Origin: Salinibacterium sp.
GTDB lineage: Bacteria > Actinomycetota > Actinomycetes > Actinomycetales > Microbacteriaceae
Assembly (NCBI GenBank): GCA_019638845.1
Contig: JAHBSZ010000001.1
Location: 124,001-188,000, forward strand
Length of the DNA stretch: 64,000 bases
Direction of reading: 5' to 3'
Part shown: positions 53,064-61,824 of the stretch, piece by piece
Numbering within the stretch: position 1 is the stretch's first letter
Layout: every line of letters begins with the position of its first letter
The notes under the pieces: model-generated
The model's input: the letters and a program-made list of their open reading frames with translations, nothing else
Database searches by the model: none
What the model was told of the DNA's origin: nothing
Position numbers and translations under genes: made by a program

Positions 53064-53791
53064 AACATCACCAGCCCACCGGTGAAGTTGATCGCCTGAC
53101 CGGTCATGTAGGCCGAGTCCTCCGACAGCAGGAAATAGATGGCGCCGGCACACTCGTCGGCGGACGCCGCTCGCCCGAGGGGGACGCTGTGGGTGCGTTC
53201 CTCCGAGAGCTGCTCGACCGTGATCCCTCGGGCCGCTGCTGCCTTCGCCAGCACTGTGTCTTGCATGGGCGTGTCAATGATGCCCGGGCACAGCGCGTTG
53301 ACCCGCACGTTGCGCGGACCGAATGCGTACGCGAACGAGCGTGTGATGCTGAGCACCGCTGCCTTCGACGACGCGTACGCGGCAGCCTCGGTCGTCGCGG
53401 CGAGCTTCGCCGAACTGGAACTCAAGTTCACGATCGCACCGCCACTGGGCATGGTGCGCCCGATTTTCGAGGTGAGCTCCCACACCGCCTCTACGTTCAC
53501 CGCATAGATCTGACGGAGGTCGAGGACGGTCAGTTCGAGGATCGGTTTGAGCAGGATGATCCCGGCGGAGTTCACCAAGGCATCGACCCCGCGCCCGGCC
53601 TCGATGACCGAAGCGCGCGCAGCGTCGTCGGACAAGTCCGCGGCGAGCACGCGCATCCCGGCCTCCTCAAGGGGCCCGAGGCCCGTCGGATCCCGGTCGA
53701 CCGCGAGCACGTCGTAGCCCTCACGCTGAAGGCGTACAGCCGCCGCGTTGCCGATACCGCTTGCAGCTCCGGTGACGAGTGCTGTTTTCAT
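53060..53791 (-). CDS. short-chain dehydrogenase (SDR) 4
   Basis: A 243-residue SDR: MKTALVTGAASGIGNAAAVRLQREG, VLAVDRDPTG, DALVNSAGIILLKPI, VNLSSSSAKLAATTEAAAYASSKAA with Tyr-X3-Lys, and ALCPGIIDTPM. It ends with NFTGGLVMF. It is read with the VOC gene (4-bp overlap) from the operator at 54267 and converges with the phosphotriesterase gene, with four bases shared. Related enzymes include L-fucose and 2-keto-3-deoxy-L-fuconate dehydrogenases, which is a possible role. Confidence 0.86.
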   Translation of the reverse strand: MKTALVTGAASGIGNAAAVRLQREGYDVLAVDRDPTGLGPLEEAGMRVLAADLSDDAARASVIEAGRGVDALVNSAGIILLKPILELTVLDLRQIYAVNVEAVWELTSKIGRTMPSGGAIVNLSSSSAKLAATTEAAAYASSKAAVLSITRSFAYAFGPRNVRVNALCPGIIDTPMQDTVLAKAAAARGITVEQLSEERTHSVPLGRAASADECAGAIYFLLSEDSAYMTGQAINFTGGLVMF

Positions 53792-54243
53792 GAGTCCTTC
53801 CGCCGTTCAAAGAGTTCGACCGCATAGCCGTCCGGGTCGAGCATGTAGATGCTGGTAGCGCCTTCGTTGGGTCCGCTCGTGATGGCGACAACGGACTCCG
53901 ACCGCGACGTGCCGCCGCGAGCGCGCAACCGTTCGGTCATCTCGGCAACATCGTCGACGTACAGGCACAGGTGACCTGCTCCGTAGTCGTTCGGCCGTGA
54001 ACGTGCCGAGAGACGTTCGATGCCCTGATACTCGAGCAACTCGACGATTCCGCCGCCCGGGATTGCCAAGTAGACCGCGCGGATGGCACTGAAGTCGAGC
54101 GCGAGTACGTCGCGCAGATAATCGGCCTCAAGAAGACGATCGAACTGTTCCTCGAGCCCGAGCCCATCGCGATAGAACGCCAGGGCCACATCCATGTCAC
54201 GCACAGTGATGCCCGCATGAAAAAAACCTGTCACGCGCGCCAT
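53788..54243 (-). CDS. VOC (glyoxalase/dioxygenase) superfamily protein
   Basis: A 151-residue two-module VOC protein. HAGITVRDMDVALAFYRDGLGLEE gives the first metal His at about residue 9; AGHLCLYVDDVAEMTERL the His of module two at about 91; and YMLDPDGYAVELFER the C-terminal Glu. The start at ATG 54243 was chosen because the operator lies directly upstream. It could be an epimerase, lyase or extradiol-type dioxygenase acting on the pathway product, for example a lactaldehyde or methylglyoxal-type compound. Function not determinable. Confidence 0.8.
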   Translation of the reverse strand: MARVTGFFHAGITVRDMDVALAFYRDGLGLEEQFDRLLEADYLRDVLALDFSAIRAVYLAIPGGGIVELLEYQGIERLSARSRPNDYGAGHLCLYVDDVAEMTERLRARGGTSRSESVVAITSGPNEGATSIYMLDPDGYAVELFERRKDS

Positions 54244-54266
54244 GGAAATCTCCGTTCGTCGTCGAA

Positions 54267-54311
54267 TTGGAATCGTTTCCAAAGATAGCGAAAGTCGACC
54301 GTGGCCGTCAA
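54267..54311 (-). promoter_or_regulatory. promoter and LacI operator of the VOC-SDR operon
   Basis: Minus strand TTGACG (54311-54306), 18 bp, TATCTT (54287-54282), and the operator TTGGAATCGTTTCCAA (54267-54282), the best palindrome of the set, 24 bp before the VOC start. Confidence 0.75.
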
Positions 54312-54321
54312 GCGCGCAGCG

Positions 54322-55491
54322 TTACAGGACGCGCGCGAAGGCCTCGCCGATGGCATGGGTACTGTCCCGTGCTCTGGCCGCGAAGCGCGCGGCGATCAGC
54401 CCGTACCCCTCCGCCGACGGATGAAGGCCGTCCCTGAGCAGGTCACTATCACCGAGCCCAAACAACTCGAGGCCGTCGGCGAGGTAGAGATCCGGATCAG
54501 CGACCCGGCGCTTCAGCACGGCGTTCGTGACGAGCTCCCGTGTCCGGGCGAGAGTGAGGGTCCCGTCGCCGGGATGGATAACTCTCGGCGATCCCGTGAA
54601 CATTCCGTCTGCGCCCTTCGTCGAGGGCCCCGGCGTCGACTCAAGAGCGGGCGAGGCAATCGACGTGAGCACCAGGATGGGTACTCCCGGGTTGCCCTCG
54701 CGCACGAGGTCGAGAAATCCGTGCAACGCCGGAACAAACGCGCGATCTCGCATGGAGTCGCGGTTGACGACGTTGACTCCGAGCTTGAGCGTGACAATGT
54801 CTGCGGGGATCGCCGCAATCGTGCGAGCCACGAACGGATCGAGTTGGGCGTTGCCAGCGATCGCGAGATTCGTGAGCTCAAGATCGAGCTCCGTCGCCGC
54901 GAGTTGCGGCCACGTTTCTCGGGGCGTGAGCGCCTCGAGACTGTGGCTTATCGAGCTGCCATGGTGCACCCACCGTGGTCGCTCCGACGGCGGGGCCGGC
55001 AGCAGCTCGGCATCGGACTCCACACGATGGATGACCACGGAAGCGCTGTGGGGGAACCACACTTCTACCTGCCGAGGAGCATCGGCCTTGCCGATCGTGA
55101 GGGTGACGGTCGTGGCGGGCCCCGGGTCATCGTGCCGGGACCGGTCAGCAAGGGTGACGATGCGCGGTCCGTCGCTGACCACCGCGTGGTCGACGCCAAC
55201 CCCGTCTACGGCGGCGAGGAAACCTGCAACGAAGAGCGGCTCCTCCCCCGGCGCCGGCGCCATGCGTGTCACGGTCGCCGTGATCCGGATGTGCGAGGCC
55301 GAGGTCAGCGTGACCAGTCGCACACCCAGCGTGTGCGCGCCCCAGAGCTCAATCCACTCGTCGGCCTGCTGAGTGCGCGTCCACGCGGGCAACCTCAGCG
55401 GAACGATGCCGCCTGGCACCGACTCGAGCTCGGTGACTCCGCGCATGAGACCCGCCAGACCATCGAGCGGAATGTCGAGCAACCCGTTCAT
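54322..55491 (-). CDS. SGNH/GDSL-family hydrolase with N-terminal beta domain
   Basis: A 389-residue hydrolase. An N-terminal domain of about 165 residues, rich in beta-like alternation, precedes the SGNH part: WVHHGSSISHS at about residues 174-184 with Ser180 as likely nucleophile, AIAGNAQLDP with the Gly213 and Asn214, LKLGVNVVNRD with the Asn block, and LLRDGLHPSAEGY with the Asp-X2-His pair. No signal peptide, so it acts inside the cell, perhaps de-acylating an imported glycoside or sugar ester. It overlaps the lacI-type gene by four bases and is probably under its operator. Confidence 0.84.
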   Translation of the reverse strand: MNGLLDIPLDGLAGLMRGVTELESVPGGIVPLRLPAWTRTQQADEWIELWGAHTLGVRLVTLTSASHIRITATVTRMAPAPGEEPLFVAGFLAAVDGVGVDHAVVSDGPRIVTLADRSRHDDPGPATTVTLTIGKADAPRQVEVWFPHSASVVIHRVESDAELLPAPPSERPRWVHHGSSISHSLEALTPRETWPQLAATELDLELTNLAIAGNAQLDPFVARTIAAIPADIVTLKLGVNVVNRDSMRDRAFVPALHGFLDLVREGNPGVPILVLTSIASPALESTPGPSTKGADGMFTGSPRVIHPGDGTLTLARTRELVTNAVLKRRVADPDLYLADGLELFGLGDSDLLRDGLHPSAEGYGLIAARFAARARDSTHAIGEAFARVL

Positions 55492-56516
55492 GCGGAAGGG
55501 GGCAGGGATGTCTCCCGCACCTCGTACGACGTCGGCAGAGTCACCGAACGTGGCTCACCACCCTTGATCATCTCGAGCGCGAGTGCTGCCGCCTGTCTGC
55601 CCATCTCCTCCGCATCACGGGTGACCACGCTGATTCGCGGTCGCATGACGCGCAGCCACGGCAGGTCGTCGCACACCACGAGGGACAAACCGGTCCCCAA
55701 CCGCACTCCGAGCTCGGTCACAGCCTCGAGCACACCGATGGTAGTGACGACACCGCCCGCGATGATGGCAGTCGGCCGCTCACCCTTCGGCCGCGCGAGC
55801 AGGCGCTCGGTCGTCTCGCGAGCGAAGGACGACGAGAATGTACCAGAGGCGATGAGCTCGTCATCGATGGGAAGACCAGCTGCGACGAGTGCTTCGTTAT
55901 ACCCTCGCATCCGCTCACGCGTGGGGCGGATCGCAGAACTTCCGGTGATCATCGCGATCCGGCGATGCCCCAAGCGGATGAGATCGTTGGTGGCATCGCG
56001 CACGCCCGCCGCGTGGTCGAGAAGAATACTCGCGACCTTCATCTTCCGCGGATCACGGTCGATAAGCACGACCGGCCGATTGAACGACGCAATCGCCTTG
56101 CTCGTGCGCGTGCTGGCTTCACTGATCGAGGACACCAGGAGGGCATCCACGCGGCGCTGTCGCAGCAGCGTGAGCCTGTCGACCTCGCGCACCGGGTCGC
56201 TACTGGAGTTCGTCACGAGCAGCGTGTAGCCGGTGTCGTTGAGTGCTTCCTCGACGCCATGGATGATCTCGCCAAAGAAGGGGTTCGCAAAGTCGCGCAC
56301 GACGAATCCGACAGTGCGGGTGAACCCGCTCCGCAGGCTCTGGGCGCCGGGGTCCGGCGAATAGCCGAGCTCAGCGGCCGCCGCCAATACTTTGGCCTTC
56401 ATGGCCGGGCTGACGTCAGGGTGCGAGCTCAGGGCACGCGACACCGACGACACAGCAACTCCCGCGAGGCTGGCGACATCATGAATTGTCACCGATCGCG
56501 ATTCTTCTATTGCCAT
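55488..56516 (-). CDS. LacI-family transcriptional regulator of the local regulon
   Basis: A 342-residue repressor. HTH and hinge: VTIHDVASLAGVAVSSVSRALSSHPDVSP at about residues 9-37 and YSPDPGAQSLRSG near 52-64. The sugar-binding core is periplasmic-binding-protein-like: TVGFVVRDFANPFFGEIIHGVEEAL, RPVVLIDRDP, HRRIAMITGSSAIRPTRERMRGY and AIIAGGVVTTIGVLEAV. It sits amid eight copies of a matching operator and is itself downstream of one (56956) through rhaM, so it probably represses all units and itself, released by a pathway sugar or sugar acid. Confidence 0.93.
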   Translation of the reverse strand: MAIEESRSVTIHDVASLAGVAVSSVSRALSSHPDVSPAMKAKVLAAAAELGYSPDPGAQSLRSGFTRTVGFVVRDFANPFFGEIIHGVEEALNDTGYTLLVTNSSSDPVREVDRLTLLRQRRVDALLVSSISEASTRTSKAIASFNRPVVLIDRDPRKMKVASILLDHAAGVRDATNDLIRLGHRRIAMITGSSAIRPTRERMRGYNEALVAAGLPIDDELIASGTFSSSFARETTERLLARPKGERPTAIIAGGVVTTIGVLEAVTELGVRLGTGLSLVVCDDLPWLRVMRPRISVVTRDAEEMGRQAAALALEMIKGGEPRSVTLPTSYEVRETSLPPSA

Positions 56517-56571
56517 TACCTGACTTCTCCCTCGGCGTTCATATGCGAACGCGCTTCACGTCAAGAATGGC

Positions 56572-56886
56572 CTATTCGAGGTGCCATACCTCGGTGAAAC
56601 TCAGTTGGTCGCCACGATCGCTCGCCTGGTTGACGATGAGATCCTTGAACCACTCTGACCACTTGCCGTTGAATTCCGACTCGGCAACTTTGGCAAAGGC
56701 AGTCGCCGCATCAGGGTGCGCTTCGACATATCCGATCACCTGAGTACCCCTCCGGAAGAGGCTGTAGTTCTTCAGACCGGCCGCCTGAATGGCGCTCACC
56801 AACTCTGGCCAGATCTCGTCGTGGCGCCGCTTGTATTCAACTTCGGCACCTTCGTAAAGCTCGAAAGTAAAGCAGACCCGCTCCAT
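56572..56886 (-). CDS. rhaM: L-rhamnose mutarotase-like protein
   Basis: A 104-residue dimeric-ferredoxin-like protein of the RhaM/DUF718 family. CFTFELYEGAEVEYKRRHDEIWPELVSAIQAAGLKNYSLF, FRRGTQVIGYVEA and a WSEWFKDLI segment match the mutarotase, which interconverts alpha and beta L-rhamnopyranose; relatives act on L-fucose and other sugars. The ATG at 56886 is preceded by the operator at 56956-56969. This is the strongest hint that a pyranose sugar, maybe a 6-deoxyhexose, enters the pathway. It lies 55 bp before the LacI-type gene and is probably co-transcribed. Confidence 0.85.
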   Translation of the reverse strand: MERVCFTFELYEGAEVEYKRRHDEIWPELVSAIQAAGLKNYSLFRRGTQVIGYVEAHPDAATAFAKVAESEFNGKWSEWFKDLIVNQASDRGDQLSFTEVWHLE

Positions 56887-56955
56887 TGCGCACCCTTCCG
56901 TCACGGCCATCGACCACGTCATGTGCACACCAGTATGCTGCACAGTTCCGATTTT

Positions 56956-56969
56956 TGGAATCATTTCCG
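56956..56969. promoter_or_regulatory. LacI operator before the rhaM-lacI operon
   Basis: TGGAATCATTTCCG fits the regulon consensus with changes at the centre and last base. It lies 70 bp upstream of the rhaM ATG, in a 189-bp region shared with the divergent binding-protein gene. The regulator gene is read from this unit, giving negative feedback. Confidence 0.65.
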
Positions 56970-56985
56970 GTAACACGCCCACGCC

Positions 56986-57038
56986 TTGACATAGATCGCG
57001 CACTGACAATAGCGTCGAGTTCTGGAATTGATTCCAGA
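56986..57038 (+). promoter_or_regulatory. promoter and LacI operator of binding-protein gene 1
   Basis: TTGACA (56986-56991), 17 bp, ATAGCG (57009-57014) as a weak -10, and the perfect palindrome TCTGGAATTGATTCCAGA (57021-57038), 38 bp before the ATG at 57076. Confidence 0.7.
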
Positions 57039-57075
57039 TTTGGGACTATCCGATCGGTTCAGAGAGGAACCACTC

Positions 57076-58170
57076 ATGCATGTTTCGAGAAAAGGCCGGG
57101 AGAAAACGCTCCTGGCCGGCCTAGGACTCATCACTGCAGTCCTGTTGGCCGGATGCGCCACGAGCACAGCGACGGTCGACGGCGACCGAACGCCAGACAG
57201 CGGAGACGCCACCGCTGCCCTCACCGCTGCGGTAGCTGCGGCGAACACTGACGACCCCAACGCCGCCGATTTCGTCGGCGCCAAGAGTGGATCCGGCACC
57301 GGGCTCGTCGTGGGCTACATTTCGGCTGGAGAGGCCAGCCCGTTCGTGCATGCCCTGACGGTGGGCGTTCAGGAGCAGGCGGAAAAGGCTGGGGTAGACC
57401 TGCGCATCTGCGATGCGCAATTCGACGCCGCCAAGGCGCTCCAGTGCGCGAACGATCTATCGACACAGGGCATTACCGGCCTCTTCAACATGCAGGTCGA
57501 CGCGGCTTCCGCCCCGGCCATCTGCGCGGTGAACGATGTGCCCACCATCGCCTTGGCTATTCACCAGAAGCCGTGTGAGCTCTCGTTCGTCGGCGCTGAA
57601 GACGAGCGCGCGGGCTATCTCGCGGGCGTCGCCATGGGTGCCTATGTCGACTCGCGATTTGGCTGTGATGTCGACAAGATCTTCTCCCTCGAAGACGTCA
57701 ACTCGGGCGAGACCAACACCAAGCGCGTCAAGGGCTGGACCGAGGGCTTCCAGAGCATCTGCGGCGACAGCCTCGAGTTCGTGCACATCGATACCGCCGG
57801 CCTTATCGACGAGTCTCAGAAGGCGATGACGGATGCCCTGACCACGGCACCGGACTCCCACCGGGTAGTCGTGTTCACCATCGACGACAACGCCGCGCTG
57901 GGCGCCCTCGCCGCGGCATCCTCCCTCGGACGCAAGGGTGACCTCTTCGTCGCCAGCCAGGGCGGCGACGCGAGCGGTCACTGCGAGATCCGATCCAACC
58001 CGCAGTGGGTTGCCGATGTGGGGTACTTCCCGGAACGCTACGGTGAGATTGCGATCCCCGCGATGATCGCGCTGCTGGGCGGCGACGACATCAACCCCGA
58101 CCTGCATGTGCAGCACTCGGTATTCAACAGCACCAACATCGATCAGTTCTATCCAGACGACAACTGCTGA
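57076..58170 (+). CDS. ribose-type ABC sugar-binding lipoprotein 1
   Basis: A 364-residue binding protein with a lipoprotein signal (LAGLGLITAVLLAGCATS, Cys27) and a periplasmic-binding type I fold of the RbsB group: VVGYISAGEASPFVHALTVGVQEQAEKAGVDL, GLFNMQVDAASAPAICAVNDV and VVVFTIDDNAALGALAAASSLG. There are several Cys pairs in the mature part. AGAGGAAC precedes the ATG. It is homologous to the protein encoded next (58318). A terminator-like hairpin follows, so it can be transcribed on its own. Confidence 0.88.
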   Translation: MHVSRKGREKTLLAGLGLITAVLLAGCATSTATVDGDRTPDSGDATAALTAAVAAANTDDPNAADFVGAKSGSGTGLVVGYISAGEASPFVHALTVGVQEQAEKAGVDLRICDAQFDAAKALQCANDLSTQGITGLFNMQVDAASAPAICAVNDVPTIALAIHQKPCELSFVGAEDERAGYLAGVAMGAYVDSRFGCDVDKIFSLEDVNSGETNTKRVKGWTEGFQSICGDSLEFVHIDTAGLIDESQKAMTDALTTAPDSHRVVVFTIDDNAALGALAAASSLGRKGDLFVASQGGDASGHCEIRSNPQWVADVGYFPERYGEIAIPAMIALLGGDDINPDLHVQHSVFNSTNIDQFYPDDNC

Positions 58171-58185
58171 TCACCCAGCAGGGCT

Positions 58186-58210
58186 GGGGCGGCACGCACA
58201 AAGCCGCCCC
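58186..58210 (+). terminator. hairpin terminator after binding-protein gene 1
   Basis: GGGGCGGC (58186-58193) and GCCGCCCC (58203-58210) form a perfect 8-bp GC stem with a 9-nt loop, 16 bases after the stop codon. The tail (GGTCTTGCTAA) is only moderately T-rich, so termination may be partial. It separates two transcription units, each with its own promoter and operator. Confidence 0.65.
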
Positions 58211-58238
58211 GGTCTTGCTAACGATTACCCCCCTGCTA

Positions 58239-58292
58239 TTGACAACACGAAGGCCTAGGGGCTTATCATCTCGATTACTGGAAAGGGTTCCA
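58239..58292 (+). promoter_or_regulatory. promoter and LacI operator of the main transporter operon
   Basis: TTGACA (58239-58244) and TATCAT (58264-58269, spacing 19) are followed by TGGAAAGGGTTCCA (58279-58292), flanked by CTGG/CCAG symmetry. The ATG is at 58318, behind AGAGAGGAACG. Confidence 0.7.
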
Positions 58293-58317
58293 GAATCAGT
58301 TCAGAGAGGAACGATTC

Positions 58318-59316
58318 ATGCGCGTAATACGGAACAGCAGGGGGCTCGGGGCACTTGTCGCCGCGGCCGCCATCACCGTGCTGGGATTGACTGGCTGTAC
58401 GACATCAGGCACTGGTGACACCGGAGGCGAAGCAGCAGGCGATGGCGCCGGCCTCAAGATCGGCTACATCTCGCTCGGCGACTCCATCCCGTTCGTCAAG
58501 CTCGTGTCCGACAACATCAAGCTGGAGGTCGAGGCGTCTGGCGCCGAGTTCTTCTTCTGCGACTCGCAGCTCGACGCCGCCAAGGCGCTCGCCTGCGCGC
58601 AGACGTTCAAGACTCAGGGTGTTGATGGCATCATCAACTTCCAGGTCGACGAGAAGGCTGCAGCATCCATCTGTGCGGCAGGGCCGGACGTTCCGGTCGT
58701 TGCCGTCGACATCCACCAGCTTCCGTGCGAGAAGGTCTTCGTCGGTGCTGACAACAAGACTGCGGGACAGATCGCAGGCGAGGCGCTGGGCAACTACTTC
58801 AAGGACAACTTCAACTGCGAGTACGATGCATTCGTGTCGATGGAGCAGCCTGCCGCTGGTCAAGTAAACCTTGACCGTACCGGCGGTGCCGTGGATGGCT
58901 TCGAATCAGTGTGCGGCGCTATCCCGGCCGACAAGAAGCGCAGCGTTGATGGCGGTGGCACGATCGACGGTGGACTCACCTCGTTCGGCGACACTCTCAC
59001 GGCGCTCACCGGTGCGACCCGTATCGCTGTCGTCAGCCTCAACGATGACATGCTGCTCGGTTCGTTCGCCGCGGCTGACGCACAGGGACGTTCGGACCAG
59101 GTCTACGGCGTAGCGCAGGGTGCAGACCCGAGCTCGTTCGACAACATCCAGAACGACCCGAACTGGGTCGGCGACACTGCCTACTTCCCGGAGCACTATG
59201 GGGAGCTTGCCGTTCCGTCGATCATTGCCCTCATCAAGGGTGAGAGCGTGCCTGCGAATGTCTTCACCAAGCACGTCTTCATCAACGCGGACAACTTCTC
59301 CGAGTACTACGGATAA
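58318..59316 (+). CDS. ribose-type ABC sugar-binding lipoprotein 2
   Basis: A 332-residue lipoprotein (signal ending VLGLTGC, Cys27) of the RbsB group. KIGYISLGDSIPFVKLVSDNIKLEVEASGAEF, GIINFQVDEKAAASICAAGPDVPVVAVDI and VVSLNDDMLLGSFAAADAQG. It is paralogous to the protein at 57076, with which it shares the CDxQxDAAKALxCA-like block. It is directly upstream of the ATPase and permease genes, so it is the main ligand-binding part of that transporter. Confidence 0.9.
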   Translation: MRVIRNSRGLGALVAAAAITVLGLTGCTTSGTGDTGGEAAGDGAGLKIGYISLGDSIPFVKLVSDNIKLEVEASGAEFFFCDSQLDAAKALACAQTFKTQGVDGIINFQVDEKAAASICAAGPDVPVVAVDIHQLPCEKVFVGADNKTAGQIAGEALGNYFKDNFNCEYDAFVSMEQPAAGQVNLDRTGGAVDGFESVCGAIPADKKRSVDGGGTIDGGLTSFGDTLTALTGATRIAVVSLNDDMLLGSFAAADAQGRSDQVYGVAQGADPSSFDNIQNDPNWVGDTAYFPEHYGELAVPSIIALIKGESVPANVFTKHVFINADNFSEYYG

Positions 59317-59322
59317 GCCCGG

Positions 59323-60819
59323 ATGTCGCAGCTGACCCTGGCATTACGCGACATCAGTAAGTCGTTCGGGGGCGTTGAGGTTCTCCACAAGGTGAACCTC
59401 GACGCCCTCGGCGGCGAAGTTCTCGCCCTGTTGGGCGAGAACGGCGCCGGCAAATCGACTCTGGTGAAGATCCTCGCGGGAGACTACGTTCCCGACGGTG
59501 GCGAAGTCATCGTCGACGATGTCAGCGCTCCCAGTCTCAATCCCCGCACGGCACGCAAGCTCGGTATCCGGATGATCCATCAGGAGTTTCAGGATGCTGG
59601 CGCACTGACCGTCGCGGAGAACATCTCTCTCGGGCGCTGGCCGACCACGGGAGGAATCGTCTCATGGCGCAACCTCAAGCGTCGCGCTGTGGACGTCCTG
59701 ACCCAACTCGGGGTGGACATTGATCCCGGTGCCTTGGTGAGCTCCCTCAGGGTCGGAGAACGCCAAGTCGTCGAGATCGCACGAGCGCTCGCGGACGACG
59801 CGAAGCTCTTGATCCTCGACGAACCGACCGCCGCGCTGTCCCAGCAGGAGGTGGATCGTCTGTTCGAGTGGGTCCGCCGCCTCCGTGACCGCGGGGTGTG
59901 CGTTGTCTACATCACCCACCGACTCGACGAGGTGTTCGAACTCGCAGACCGTGTACAGGTGCTGCGCAACGGAAACGTCGCGCTTACTGCGCCAACATCT
60001 GACGTGACCCGTCGACAGCTCGTCGAAGCGATGGTGGGGCGCGACATCGGTGAGGTCTCTCGACCCGTCGGAGCTGGAGCCGGCGCGCACGGCGAACCCA
60101 TGATCACTATCGACAACCTGCACGTCGACAATCAAGTCGCAGGCCTGAGCCTCACCGTCCGCAAGGGCGAAGTGGTGTGCCTCTACGGCAAGCTCGGCAG
60201 CGGCACCACGCAGGTCGCGGAGGTCTGCTTCGGCATCCGCAAGCCCACTGGCGGCACCCTCGACATCGCGGGTACCGCGGGCTTTCCCTCTGCGCCTACT
60301 GCCGCAATCCGACGCGGGGTCGGTTACCTTCCCCCCGATCGCAAGCGCGAGGGTGCATTCATGAGCCGCTCGGTGGTCGAGAACCTCTCGGTAGCTTCCT
60401 GGGGGAAGCTGGCGGTCGGCGGCTTGTTCATCACCTCGGGCATGGAAAAGACCGCATACGCGCGTTGGTCGTCGAAGCTCGGCATCAAGTCGGCGGATCC
60501 GGCCAACCAGCAGATCGCTCAGCTCTCGGGTGGCAACCAGCAGAAAGTCATGCTGGCGCGTTGGCTCGAACGCTCCTCGAATCCGCTAGTCCTCGTCGAA
60601 CCGACGCGTGGAGTCGACGTGGGCGCCCGCCAAGAGATCTACTCGGCGATTCGCGCCCTAGCGGCAGAAGGACACGCAGTACTCGTGGTGACGTCTGACT
60701 ATGAGGAGGCCGTGCAGCTTTCCGACCGCGTCGTCGTGATGCAGCGCGGCCAGCAAGTCGCAGAACTCGACGGCAATGACGTCACCGCCCAGAACCTAAC
60801 CATTGCAGCAGGAGGCTGA
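59323..60819 (+). CDS. ribose-type ABC sugar ATPase (RbsA-like)
   Basis: A 498-residue double ATPase. Domain 1: Walker A ALLGENGAGKSTLVKILAG near residues 37-55, HQEFQDAGALTVAENISLG, signature SSLRVGERQVVEIARAL, Walker B LLILDEPTAALS. Domain 2 has the usual degenerate Walker A (LYGKLGSGTTQVAEV, without Lys), GVGYLPPDRKREGAF, signature QLSGGNQQKVMLARW and LVLVEPTRGVDVGARQEIY. Length is standard for RbsA/AraG/MglA. It drives import by the two neighbouring binding proteins and one permease. Confidence 0.93.
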   Translation: MSQLTLALRDISKSFGGVEVLHKVNLDALGGEVLALLGENGAGKSTLVKILAGDYVPDGGEVIVDDVSAPSLNPRTARKLGIRMIHQEFQDAGALTVAENISLGRWPTTGGIVSWRNLKRRAVDVLTQLGVDIDPGALVSSLRVGERQVVEIARALADDAKLLILDEPTAALSQQEVDRLFEWVRRLRDRGVCVVYITHRLDEVFELADRVQVLRNGNVALTAPTSDVTRRQLVEAMVGRDIGEVSRPVGAGAGAHGEPMITIDNLHVDNQVAGLSLTVRKGEVVCLYGKLGSGTTQVAEVCFGIRKPTGGTLDIAGTAGFPSAPTAAIRRGVGYLPPDRKREGAFMSRSVVENLSVASWGKLAVGGLFITSGMEKTAYARWSSKLGIKSADPANQQIAQLSGGNQQKVMLARWLERSSNPLVLVEPTRGVDVGARQEIYSAIRALAAEGHAVLVVTSDYEEAVQLSDRVVVMQRGQQVAELDGNDVTAQNLTIAAGG

Positions 60820-60820
60820 C

Positions 60821-61810
60821 GTGACTGTTCAACTCGATACCCCCATCGACCCGGTCGAAGACCGGAAACCGACGCGCAGTCGACGTCGGATTCCCGAGAC
60901 TGCGGTGCTCGCTGCGGTCTTGTTGGCCCTTGCGATCTTCTTCAGCACTCAGTCGCAGTTCTATTTGACGCCGAACAACCTGCTCAACATCTTGGTCAGC
61001 GCCTCGGTCATCGGCATTATTGCAGCGCCAGGTACCCTCCTGCTCGTCGCCGGGCAGTTCGACCTCTCGGTCGGCTCCGGTGCTGCCTTCATCGGCGTGG
61101 TCATGGCATGGGGCACGGCGCAATGGGGAATTCCGACCGGCGTCGTGCTCGCGATCGTGGCCGGTCTGCTGATCGGGCTGGTCAATGGTGTCGCGGTTAC
61201 GGTGCTCGGAATCAATGCCCTGATCACCACCCTTGCGATGTTGGCAATCCTGCGCGGTCTCGGACAAGTGCTCGCTGGTGGGCAGACGCTCCTGCTGCCG
61301 GGCTTCAACGACCTCGGCAATGCCCGTCCGTTCTTCAACGTACCCATACCGGTACTGGTCTTCGCTGCCGTCGTCATCATCACCGCGCTCGTCATGAAGT
61401 TCACGGTGTTCGGCCGCTCGATGTACGCAATCGGCGCGAACCCGATCGCAGCGCGGCTCGCGGGTATCCGTACCAAGACGGCGATCTTCGGCGGCTTCCT
61501 GCTGTCGGGCGCGGCCGTGGTCATCGGTGGCCTGATCCTCGTCTCGCAACTGGGCGCGGCCTCCCCCAACGCGGCATCCGGGCTCGAGCTGTCAGTGGTG
61601 ACCGCTGTCATCCTGGGTGGCGCAAGCCTCGCCGGTGGCCGGGGAACCATCGTCGGGACCCTGCTGGGCGTGCTCATCCTCGGCACGCTGAACAATGGGC
61701 TGACGCTCATGAACATCAACTCGTTCTGGCAGGACGTCGCACGCGGTGTCCTGCTGCTCGCGGCGGTGGGCTTCGATCAGCTCCGCCTGCGGCTGACTGG
61801 CGACAAGTAA
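60821..61810 (+). CDS. ribose-type ABC sugar permease (RbsC-like)
   Basis: A 329-residue membrane protein with about nine or ten TM helices, read from GTG 60821 behind AGGAGG. A basic cytoplasmic N-terminus of about 30 residues is followed by VLAAVLLALAIFFSTQSQFYLTPNNLLNILVSASVIGIIA, and family text GQFDLSVGSGAAFIGVVMAW, GIVVALLAGLLVG-like IVAGLLIGLVNGVAVTVLGINALITTLAML, and SMYAIGANPIAARLAGI. It forms the channel; the two binding proteins can both dock to it. Confidence 0.92.
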   Translation: MTVQLDTPIDPVEDRKPTRSRRRIPETAVLAAVLLALAIFFSTQSQFYLTPNNLLNILVSASVIGIIAAPGTLLLVAGQFDLSVGSGAAFIGVVMAWGTAQWGIPTGVVLAIVAGLLIGLVNGVAVTVLGINALITTLAMLAILRGLGQVLAGGQTLLLPGFNDLGNARPFFNVPIPVLVFAAVVIITALVMKFTVFGRSMYAIGANPIAARLAGIRTKTAIFGGFLLSGAAVVIGGLILVSQLGAASPNAASGLELSVVTAVILGGASLAGGRGTIVGTLLGVLILGTLNNGLTLMNINSFWQDVARGVLLLAAVGFDQLRLRLTGDK

Positions 61811-61824
61811 GGAAAGGTTTCACC

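Noticed and set aside
54301-56229. 642-codon open frame on the plus strand
   Set aside because: It is antisense to the SGNH hydrolase and the LacI regulator, whose motifs are intact. No start signal or domain supports it.
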